64,000 nucleotides of DNA. Origin: Gonatopus flavifemur (taxonomy: Eukaryota; Arthropoda; Insecta; Hymenoptera; Dryinidae). Shown piece by piece: positions 35,101-47,100 of this stretch. The notes beneath the pieces are model-generated. The model saw only the letters and a list, made by a program, of their open reading frames with translations. It had not been told where the DNA came from and did not search any database. The DNA lies in the NCBI GenBank assembly GCA_018340375.1, contig JAFFJZ010000014.1, positions 2,542,001 to 2,606,000 on the forward strand. Reading direction: 5' to 3'. Every line of letters begins with the position of its first letter. Position 1 is the stretch's first letter. Both the position numbers and the translations under genes were made by a program.

Positions 35101-38100
35101 TGACTAATTGAACAGTTGGGTTTCGAAACTTAACGCGCTCCCGAATAAGCGTGAATCTCTTGGTTCAATATATTGTCTTATTTTGAATTCATTTCTCAAA
35201 CCAGAATCCTTCTCGCCGTTTCTTGTCGGAATAAATAAACACATATACCCACTGAAGGTGATGTTTCGAGAGTTCAGACTTTTATATGCAAAATTCAATG
35301 CTTTCAGCCATATTCTACACATGAAAACTAACAACGTTTTTCTTCAACATTTTTTGATCTGTAACTTGACTTTAGAGTCGATTTCACCCAATCAAGAATT
35401 ACCCTGTATACATGCTTTGATGTCTCGGTCTTTTGATCCAACCTTTTGCCGAGGAAACTGCACGAAACAGCACCTCCCTAGTTCTCGCCAAATTGCATCT
35501 AATTTGGGCAAGGATCTGGTTGATCAATCAGACTTTCGTACAATTTTAATAAGATTTGACGAGAATCAATGGGGTTCTTCAACCAGGGGCTCTCCCATGT
35601 AAACAGTAAATGGTGGGAAAAATTTCCAGCACCAAAGGGTTAACGTTTGAGGAGCTCATTCTATCCTGAAAGATTTATAATAGAACAAAATGATCGAAGT
35701 CCTGGAATTTTTCAATCGAATGTCCTGGAAAGTCCTGGAAAAGTCCTGGAAAAGTCCTGGAATCAAATTTCTCGATAATAGTAGACACCCTGGATATTCT
35801 CAATCACGGCTCAAGTTATTTCCGGACAAAAATTGTTGGTTGGGTCGTATGTTCTATTATATCAAATTTTCAAACCGGTTTATTACAGATCAAGTCATTT
35901 CTGAGGAAACCGATGGAGAAGTGATTGATTCCGAATCAACACCGTCCAAGAAGGAAACCGCGTCGGCTTTTGATTCCAATAAAAACATTCAGCCACAATA
36001 TGATAAAAATGGTAACCATTTTGAGGAACCTCCACCAAAGAAACCAAAAACTTCATCCGGAAAACCGATAGTCGCAGGTAAGATACAATAAATCAATGAA
36101 TAAACTTATTGAGATACAATATCACCTCAATAAATATACATTTTTAAAATTTTGCTCAAGGTTATTCCCAGATAACGCTTGAGAGGATATCAGAGTTACC
36201 ATTCGAGTCTGCTTTCTTGCAACAAAATACTCAAAATTGAATTCATTAAAAAATAATCAATTTTCAGGAATGATTTTCCGAGACTTTATTATCTACCCCT
36301 GCATGGAGCTCGAATTTTTAAAAATACTCTCAAAATTTGGCCCCTATACAGACGTGGATAAAATCTCGAAGAATCATTCCTGAAAGTTTTAAATCTTTTC
36401 ATTCCTGTAGTTCCGAGTATTTTGGTGCAAAAAACAAAACTTGTTAGGATGGTAACTCTGGTTTCCAAGATATGAATTTTTTTTGGCCCTACTCAAGTTT
36501 TACGGCACGCGCGACGCGATACAGTACAGGGTATGCAATGTCGCCCTCACAGACAAGTTTCAAGTCACGCCGGGGTTCTCTCCTTGGCGGCGTGAATGTT
36601 CTTCACTAACATTATCAGAAGCTACACACATGAGCAACAAACTGTACATATGATGTGTGTAGGTAGTTTGTTGCTCACAGATATGGAATTTGAGAGTATC
36701 AGTGAGAAAAATCAGCGCCGCCTGGCGAAGCATTGTTAGAGCAGAATACACGGTGAGGGTACTCACGTTAATAAAGAAAACAGTTTTAGTGAAGAATGAA
36801 ACGGTTTACTACGTTTTTATTTCGAGAATACAAAAAATGGCGTTAAATGTCGTTAGCATGAAAGTTCGAGTATATCTAGAAGAAGGACGCACTCGATGCG
36901 CGTCTAGTGGTAAAAAGAGTGAAGCGCCACCTGTGGCCAAACGATAAGAACCAGGAACTCTTGGTTACCGACGCGATAAACCAACTGCTTCAACACTTCC
37001 ACCGTTTGAGCGTCTCATGTAAGATTGATCATCTCACATAGTCTTCTGAACCGATCCTTGGGCAGCGCCTTTGTAAGAATGTCAGCACGTTGTTGTTCAG
37101 ATGAAATGTATTTCACTGTTAAGTCCCCCTGCTCAAGTCTCTCCCTGATGTAATGGTAGCGTATGTCGATGTGTTTGGTACGTTTGTGAAATATAGGATT
37201 TTTCACCAAACGTATTGCGCTTTGGTTGTCGACATACAAACATGTTTCACGCTTACATGAACATCCAATATCCCTCAGAAGTTGACGCAACCACATGGCT
37301 TCTTTAGCAGCTGTCGCGGCTGCCACGTATTCCGACTCTGTTGTACTGAGCACAACTAGTTTCTGCCTTTGTGAAGACCAGGAGACTGGACCATTTGCAA
37401 GACAGAAAATATAACCAGTGGTTGATCTACGGGTTTCTATGTCACCGGCGTAGTCTGCGTCAGAATATCCGACTAACTCTGTTCTGCTATCGCCCTCTCC
37501 GTATACTAGTCTATGATCAATTTTTCCCTTCAGATAAGCGAAAATTCGCTTGACTGCATGCCAGTGGTCAACACTGTGACGGTTTAGGAACTTACTCACT
37601 GCATTCACTGCAAACGCAATATCAGGACGAGACACAGTTGCGAGAAAAATCAACGATCCCACAGCCTCTCGATAGGGCACATTGTTTGAAATCTCATTGC
37701 CTTCTTCCACTGGATGCAACACGACATGAGGATCAGCTGGTACGTTCATTGGCTTCGCATCACTCATTCCAAATTTTTCAATTATTTTTCTCACATATGC
37801 ACTTTGTTGGATGGCCAATATTTTCTTGCATCTATCCCGCTCAATCTGAACACCAACAAAAACACTTGAGTTGCCGATCTTAATTTTGAAGTCTTCACGT
37901 AAACGACCAGCTACATAGTTCAGACTCGATTCAGATTTTGCTGCGATTAATCCATCGTCCACAAACAATGCCAGATAAACTGGCTCATTTTTCACTTTGC
38001 CAACAAAAATACACTGGTCGGCTGCACTATTTTTAAACTCGAATTGATCCAGTAACTGAGTTAATTTTTTATTCCAGCATCGTGGCGATTGTTTTGACCC

Positions 38101-41100
38101 ATACAGCGATTTATTGAGTTTACACACTACACTATTTATTGGGGTTTCTTCGAGTTTTAGTCCTTTTGGAATTTCCATAAAAATATCCTCCTCTAATTCG
38201 CCGTATAAGAAGGCTGTCTCAACGTCGAATTGCAATAACTCCAAATATTTTTCAGCCACTAGTGCTAGAAGTACTCGAAGTGAATCATATCGCACCACAG
38301 GTGCAAACGTTTCGGTGTAGTCAATGCCTTCTCGCTGCATGAAACATCAATCTTGCTGCATCAATAGTATTGATGGTCTTAATTTCCGGGGTCCTCTGAA
38401 CAATTGACCAAGTGCTGTTGAACCTGTGCGATTTCAGTTCCTCTTCTATAGCACGCATCCACTGCGAGCTGTTGTCTCCACTTATTGCTTCTTCATAAGC
38501 GCTCGGCGGAATATATTCAGCCACGTCGACTGCATACCTTGGTGGAGGATGAATCATGGCTCGATTTCTTAAGACTCGCCCCTGATCAACTGCAATTTCT
38601 TCTTGCTGCTGTATGTTGTCACCGGGTTGATCTTCATTGTCAGGCTGATTATTCGGGATTTCTTGTTCATGAATTTCTTGAGGTTCAACATTTCTTGCGT
38701 CTTCAATTTCTTGCTCCTTCTTCATATTCGGTAGCACTATTATTTCATCGGACACTTCTTCCTCAAACATTTCCACCTTCCCAACTTTTTCACAAAAGGT
38801 TACGTTTCGCGCTACACTCACACGTTTTGAAGTCGGATCATATACTCGATAATTCGTAGACTCACCCTCATATCCAACTAAGATCATTTTTCGAGCTCGG
38901 AGATCAAATTTCTTAACGAACTGTTTTGGTGTGTGAACGTATGCTGTGGACCCAAAAATGCGTAAATGACTGATTGTGGGCCTTTTTCCCATCCATAACT
39001 CGTAAGGTGTTGCGCTCCCACCTGTTGAAACTGTACGATTGAGTACATACACTGCAGTGTTAACTGCTTCTGCCCATAAATTCAGTGGAAGAGATTTGGC
39101 ATGGATCATCGTCCGAGCACTCTCAACGATTGTCCGATTATCCCTTTCGGCCTTCCCGTTCTGTTCTGGAACATAAGGTGCAGTATTTCTCTTCATAATT
39201 CCTCGGGATTTTAGGTACTCGTCCATTTGATGATTGCAGAATTCGCGTCCATTGTCCGAATGCAATGCTTTTATGGGTCGTTCGAATTTATTTGCGATCA
39301 TTCTCTCAAAGCATTTAAATTGCTCGAACACGTCGGATTTGTGCCGCAAAAAATACACGTGTCGGTAACCTGTTGCATCATCCTTAAACGTCAGAAAATA
39401 TTTTGCGCCCCCTAGGGACTCAACAGACATGGGACCGCATACATCTGTCTGTATAAGTTCACCCGGTTTGGTGAACACTCTTTTAGGTTTTCCGAACGGT
39501 AAGCGGTGCGCTTTTCCAAGTTGACACATTTCACATGTCAAGTCGTTTGTATCTGTCATAGATATTCCATGAACGAGTCCTTTCTTTGCAAGTTCACGAA
39601 TTGCACGCTTATCCACATGAACAAGACGTTCATGCCACACACGTAAATTATGAACTGAGAGATTTGCTTCCACGGCACAAACCTTTACAACGCGGAAAAA
39701 CAAGCAATAAGTGTCATTGTTTTGCTTCACTCCCGTTGCAAACACTTGATTTCCACGTATTACGTTCACTCTGTTATCTTTGAAATTCACTTCGAAACCT
39801 TTTTTCGTGCATGCACCAACAGAAAACAGATGTTTCTTCAAGCCAGGTACATAGAGAACGTTTTCAATTCGTCCATCATACCACAGACCGTTCACGAATC
39901 TTTGTATATGTATTACTCCTTCACCGACAATGGAGCACTCTTCACCATCACCAAGAATCACAGATCCACCATTCTCAGTTGGTCGATACTTGGTAAACCA
40001 ATCACGCCGGTAAGTCATGTGCCTCGACGCACCGCTGTCGGTAAGCCAGATTTCGTCCGATTCCACTTCAAGAAACTCCCTCAACTGATTAACACTCAAC
40101 AACGCGAAATCATTTACCGCTTCTTGTGTTTTTTCAACAACAAATGCACAGTCTCGTGACATATCATCAGCATTTCCCTTCTCGTTTGTTTTCTTAGCAC
40201 ATTCATATGCAAAATGACCCATTTGCTGACACCGATAACACTTGACATTGTTTTTTGATTTCTTTGGATTCACTCTTCTCTTCGTATGAGTTTTTTTATC
40301 ACTCTTCTTTGAAGCAGCCAACGCACTTGCTCCTTCTTCACTGTCGATGTTCAATCTCGATTCTTCACGAATTAATCTTTCTTCGAGATTTTCAAGTGTT
40401 TGACGTGCTGGTTCGACGCTATCCCAGGCTGTGCGAAGTGTGCCATATTTAGATGATAAGCTACCCAAGATTTTTGCTATCACAGTCAACTCGGATACTT
40501 TCTCACCAACATCTTCAATTTGTGCCGCCATGTTACGAATTTTCGCGATATGTTGAACGACCGAATCACTCGACGACATGCGATAATCGTGAAATTTTTG
40601 TAACAACAAAAGCTTGTTCGCGGTAGATTTTTGTTCATGAACTCGACACAAATTATCCCACATATCTTTCGCCGTTTCGCACACCAATAATTGTTCCAAT
40701 TGAATATACTCGAGAGCAGATGATATTAAAAACATCGCTTTAGCGTTGTCACGTACCCAAGCTTTTGCTTCGGGCGTCGTTCGATCTTGCGGTATCACAC
40801 GCGTACCATCGACAATATCATCGATTTCATTTGCTGTAAACAAAGTTTTCATCTGAAATTTCCACCCTTGGAAATTTGTCCCATAGAACTTTCGAATATT
40901 TCTCACAAATAAATCTTGAGACATGATTACACTAACCGTTCTCGCACGTTTTCTCTTTCTACGATTCACTACGTACAACAACCGAACAAGCTTCTCGCGT
41001 TCGTTGACTATTCCTCACTTGAATTTTTACGCAGGCTATGTGCTCTGGGCCCATAACCTGTTAGAGCAGAATACACGGTGATCACGGGTACTCACGTTAA

Positions 41101-44100
41101 TAAAGAAAACAGTTTTAGTGAAGAATGAAACGGTTTACTACGTTTTTATTTCGAGAATACAAAAAATGGCGTTAAATGTCGTTAGCATGAAAGTTCAAGT
41201 ATATCTAGAAGAAGGACGCACTCGAGCCGCGTCTAGTGGTAAAAAGAGTGAAGCGCCACCTGTGGCCAAACGATAAGAACCAGGAACTCTTGGTTACCGA
41301 CGCGATAAACCAACTGCTTCAACAAGCATCAACAACTACACTTACAACACTTACAACTGGAATATGACCACAAAAAAATGCATATCTCGAAAACTATGAT
41401 ATTGACCATCATCATAGGAAAATCTGCTACACTAAGAAAAATTTAGAGTTGAATTTGCTATGTGACAAAAGAAATGGACGAACATACTGACTTTCTAATG
41501 AAATTCACCATAATACAGTGAACTTTACTATGACATAACAATAGGAACCTGATCAAATTTACAATGTTTTACAGTAAATTCCATTAGGAGTCAGTATGTT
41601 CCTCCATTCCTATAGTCACATAGTAAATTTCACTCTAAATTCCTCTCAGTGTAAATCCTCGTTATCGTTCACATATCGTTCACGTTATCGTTCGATCATT
41701 TTGTGAAAAAAATGAGAAAATCGATCCTACCTATTATTGAAAAAAATCAACTTTTTATTCTTCCACTGGAAAATTGTCAATGCACGCTGATTTTGATAAT
41801 AATGGAACTCAAAAAATTAACAACCAGAAAAAAATGCTACCTGGTATGTATTTGAAAGTTTCCGATACGTTTGAAAGAGAGAAAAAAATCGGTATGGAGA
41901 ACCATACAGTACTTCTATGTTCTCAATGAAAATGAAAATACATGTTTATTGCACGTTTTTGAAGAAAAATTTTTCCATAGTCTCCAACCGAAAATCGCGT
42001 GGGGGCACCGGCAGATCATAACTAAATCGTGCTGCAAATTTCATGACAATCGGATAATAGGAAGTGGAGATATGAGCGGTCGCGGGATCACGAATTTCAA
42101 AAACGTATTTCTCAATATTTCCAAAACGCGTTATCCGATCCGTGTGATATTTAATAGGCGTCGTGTCCTCGATGAGACGAACAAATTGCAAAAACATTCA
42201 TTCGAATCGGTGCATCCTATGAACAGTTATCGTTAACTATACGAAATTGCACACACACACGCACAGACAGACACACAGACATTTTTGGGAATCGCATTTT
42301 CTCGACGTTTTAGAACGATTGGCAAAGGTGAAATACCCCCTTCTGCACACGGGGAGGAATTTAGAGGGCTAATGGCGTGAAGGTTGATTCATGCTTCCAT
42401 CGCTCAAAGCATCAAGGGATAATCGCGTGGTCCCGAGCGTTCTTCGCAATGCGCCAACCTTAAAAGGCATAAAACCACGTATTTGTTTCGTGTTATGATA
42501 GATACTTCAAACATGTGCCTGTTTCACGCCATTAGCTCTCTAAATTTCTCTCCGTGCATCATCGATTTTTCACCCTAATACAATACTTCCATTTCCTATA
42601 AGGAACATGGAAGTAAAACAATAATGCCAGTATCTCGAAAAGTAGGCATCTAATAATCGATTTCTCTCTGAGGTGGAATCTGTTTCAATTTCTCTTAGCA
42701 ATATGCATCTTCTCTTCCTTCTCCAATATGTTTCACTGAACCCTGATGGTAACACCATACGTGTCAGATATATGCATATAAGGTAAACGTCCCAGTACCC
42801 GAACATGAACCTATTTCCGAACAACATAAAATATCATTAATTATTAAGTATTTATTGAAGTCATGACCACCACTAAAAAATGAATGACAATCCTCTCATC
42901 ATCCTAGTGGTGGCTATGATTTGAATCAATAAACAATAATTGATCATATTTTGTGTTGTTCGGAAATAGGTGCATGTTCGGTTACTGGAACGTTTACCTT
43001 ACCTGTATCTACACGTCCCTGAGACTGCAAGTGTTATTGGCTTAGTTGATTCGAAATCCTTTGTATATATTATTCCGTATTTTAGTGAATTTAATGCGTT
43101 TGTAAAATGACAGAATATGAAAATTTGTCGGGGACAAGGGTTTGAACATTTATTTCTTGATCAACAGAAAAAACGCATCAGAAGGTGACCATGCAGGATT
43201 CAAAGCCAGTTGGACGACGTGCTGGAAACCCGCAACACTTGTGTTGTGATTGTGCAGGTAAAGTTGGAAAGATATCATTTGGAATAATATATATTTATGT
43301 ATGCTTGTGTGAGCCTGTGCGGTTATGAAAATTTCAAACTGGTTACCGATCATTCAAACAACCTGTCCATTATTCGGTTTTCGGTGGAAAAACCGAAACC
43401 TTTTCCCATAATTATAATCGGAAAACCGGTTATCCGGTTATCATCAAATGACCAGTTATCCAAGTTTAACCAAAGAACCGATTCTAACCGAAAACCCATT
43501 TTTCAATCATAATAATATGAACAATCGTTCTTATTAATACGTATTTTGAAATCTCAGGAAAAATTGACCTGCTTTTGAGAAGGAGCGAAAATCAATCCAC
43601 GGAAATGAGAGTTATCGTCCGCATGATTGAAAATTTGTCTTCAAAACCACTGATGAAAGATTCGTTGGACATCAATTATGAGGAAATGGAGAGATTGTTT
43701 CCGTTGAAGGCGAAGAAGATGTGAGAAAGATCGAAACAATGATTGCAGAAGAGCCAGCAGAAAGGAAAAAATTGGTTAGTATAGGAACCTCGAGGAGATA
43801 CCAGCGCCGTAACCGTAACTGATTTTTCTCTGACAATTTATTTAAAAAAGAAGCATTTTAATGAAAATATCGCTCTGTACAGCCCATCTTTATTGATTGA
43901 AGACTGCCTGTGCGGAGCAACATCTTGATTATATTGCTTGATTTTCGAATAATTTGTGATAAGAGATTTGGCTAGCGTCACTGCGTTGGTATCCCCTTCA
44001 ATTTTATTGAAGATCATGGAGCGGACAAGTAGAAATTCGGATTCAATAGCTCAAGATTTGTTGATGATAGATGAATTTTTGATACATATAGATTGAGGTG

Positions 44101-47100
44101 GCGCAAAAGACCGACTTTCTTTTGTGTCTCGCATGGAAATATGCTAGTTTTTTCATGTTTTGAGAGTCCTCTCCAAAGATCAACACGGAACAATTTTTCA
44201 AGGATCCAGTGGAAAAAAATTATCATTCTTACTACAAAACTCTGTTATTCCCACCGTATTGCTGTATCAGCGAAAACATGGTTGATAAAACGATTCATTC
44301 ACACAGAGAAAATGATCCATTACTTCTTTATGTAAAATACAAGATTTTTTTCTGTGCTTCGCTGAATCGAGATTCAGGTTTCATAATCTATATTAACCAA
44401 CAGTAAAATAGTTTTCTTAAGGGATTGTGTATGTGTGTGTGTGTTCCAGAATTCACTGGAAAAACTTCGCACGCACTATACTGTAGTCAAAATGCAATAA
44501 TCTCCCGTTCCAAAAAAATGTTTTCGAGGCTTAGTTCTCGAGATATGAGCATTTCTAGATTTTTTTTCAAATCGAAATTACTCAAGAGCATTATCTGCTA
44601 CATACTGGAGCTTGACCATAGACTTATAGTACTAGACCGAGCGCTCTTCAAGAGCGAGTATCGAGTTATCTACGGTGCAGACATATGTCATGAGGACATG
44701 CTTCTCTCTCACGCGACTTCGATGGAGGGGATAATGTATGTATGCATGTAATGTACAATATACTACTACTACTATACAATATCCCCTCCATCGAGATTGC
44801 GTGAGAGAGAAGCATGCCCTCATGACATATGTCTGCATCGTAGATAACTCGATACTCGCTCTTGAAGAGCGCTCGATCTGTGAGCTTGACACCAGGGTAC
44901 CCAAACTCTAATGGGGGGGATAGTTTCCACTAACGCGCGCATTTGGTTCAGATGGCGATAGTGTGCTCACAAATACTAATGTACTTTTATATCTGTGTGT
45001 TTGAATATTCCCGCCATGTTTTTTGTCTGCGTTGTGTCGTCAACCAGATTAAACGGCCTCGTGCACCAGGCAATTAAAAAATAAAAAAAGCGGAGGAGGA
45101 AATTTCAAAAGGTGTCCAAACGACGTGAGTGGAAACTTCAAGGAAGGATCTACCAAATAAGGAAATTTTAAGCGAAATCGCCACGGGATTGTGCTCAATT
45201 TGCAGCTTTTATTTACATTTTACAGGTTAGTAAGTACTTGGTATATTCAAAGACTTTGTCATTTAAAATGATATGAAATATTTGAAATTAAAATTCTAAT
45301 ACTTAGAACCATCATGACATATGGACTTTTGCTATGCTTTGAATTTATTCTTGTGAAAAAGGAAATTTGAGTACTTACACCTAATTATTAAAAATGTGAT
45401 GTCAGGATTTAGAAATCTAGATAATTAAGTTGAATGATGTGAGAAATATAAATTCATTCTTCAGGTTCTGAAAACGTTGTTGTATAAATCAATTGATATT
45501 AAGGTGAGGAATAGTGAAATTCATCAAATATCTGAGACGATAGATCAGTATCGTTGAACTTCTGGCAGTTGATCGCTGTAAGTACCTACAGGAGTATAAT
45601 ATGTTTTTTTGCAATAATGCAAAGAAAACATTTTATCCATTCTTATGCAGCTATTGAAGTTCCCTTTTCTATGAAGAACACAATTCAAAATGAAATCAGT
45701 CAATATATCTGTTGCGTATTGGTATGTTAATGTGTCTGTATACAGGAAAATCGATTTTTTTATGTTTGGTGCCCTCAAAAGTCTTTGTATCCATCATAAA
45801 GAAGTATAGAATGTTCAGATAGCGCAATACCTTAAATATCATATTATATTCTTGTAGGTTTCCAGAAATTCAGCAATATTGATGTATCGCTCCTAAAAAT
45901 GTAATAAGTTCCACCATCCGCTACCTCAATATCAATTTTCGTACATGGCAAAGGTTTCAGCAACACATGAGTACCATCTTTTCCACTCCCAGAAAGACTT
46001 TGAGGGCACCAAACATGAAAAAATGGATTCTGCTGTGTATAAATACATTGACATACCAATACGCAGCAGATATATTGACTGATTTCATTTTGAATTGTGT
46101 TCTTTATAGGAAAGGAAACTTCAGTAGCTCCATAAAAATAGATAGAATGTTTTCTTTTGCATTGTGGCAATAAAACATATTATACTCCTGTAGGTATTTA
46201 CAGCGATGAACTGCCAGAAGTTCAACGATACTGATCTATCGTCTCAGATATTTGATGAATGTCACTATCCGTCACCTCAATATCAATTGATTTATACAAC
46301 AACGGTTTCAGAACCATAACCTGAAGAATAAATTTATATTTCTCACATCATTCAACTTAATTATCTAGATTTCTAAATCCTGACATCACATTTCCAATAA
46401 TTAGGTGTAAGTATTCAAATTTCCTTTTTCATAAGAATAAGTTCAAAGGATAGCAAAAGTCCATATACCATGATGAGTATTAGAATTTCAATTTTAAATA
46501 TGTGAGAAATATAAATTTATTCTTCAGGTTATGGTTCTGAAAACGTTGTTGTATGAATCAATTGATATTGAGGTGACGGATAGTGAAATTCATCAAATAT
46601 CTGAGACGATAGCTCAGTATCGTTGAACTTCTGGTCAAACTTATTACATTTTTAGGAGCGATACATCAATATTGCTGAATTTCTGGAAACCTACAAGAAT
46701 ATAATATGATATTTAAGGTATTGCGCTATCTGAACATTCTATACATCTTTATGATGGATACTAAGACTTTTGAGGGCACCAAACATAAAAAAATGGATTT
46801 TCCTGTGTGCAGACACATTAACATACCAATACGCAACAGATATATTGACTGATTTCATTTTGAATTGTGTTCTTCATAGAAAAGGGAACTTTAATAGCTG
46901 TATAAGAATAGATGAAATGTTTTCTTTGCATTATTGCAAAAAAACATATTATAATCCTGTAGGTACTTACAGCGATCAACTGCCAGAAGTTCAACGATAT
47001 TGATCTATCGTCTCAGATATTTGATGAATTTCATTATCCGTCATCTCAATATCAATTAATTTATACAACAACGTTTTCAGAACCATAACTGGAAGAATAA

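Larger units (their letters stand above)
36734..41324 (-). mobile_element. Copia (Ty1-type) LTR retrotransposon, young copy
   Basis: 4,591 bp on the minus strand, flanked by AGCAT at 36729-36733 and 41325-41329. LTRs 36734-36995 and 41059-41324 run TGTTAGAG...CTTCAACA and differ by three substitutions and one 4-base indel, so insertion was recent. The primer-binding site sits directly inside the 5' LTR. Gag-pol is nearly open but has lost a piece between integrase and reverse transcriptase. It lies in intron 3 of the DUF4806 gene, opposite in strand. Confidence 0.95.

Noticed and set aside
38485..40159. Plus-strand frames opposite copia pol
   Set aside because: Antisense shadows of gag-pol.
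43721..43726. GTGAGA as the true donor of DUF4806 exon 4
   Set aside because: Using it puts exon 5 in a frame with an early stop and drops the recognisable EEDVRKIE segment.
45545..47003. Three similar ~70-codon frames (MRAPNIKK type)
   Set aside because: They occur in alternating orientation because the DNA is palindromic. There is no sign of selection or splice structure.
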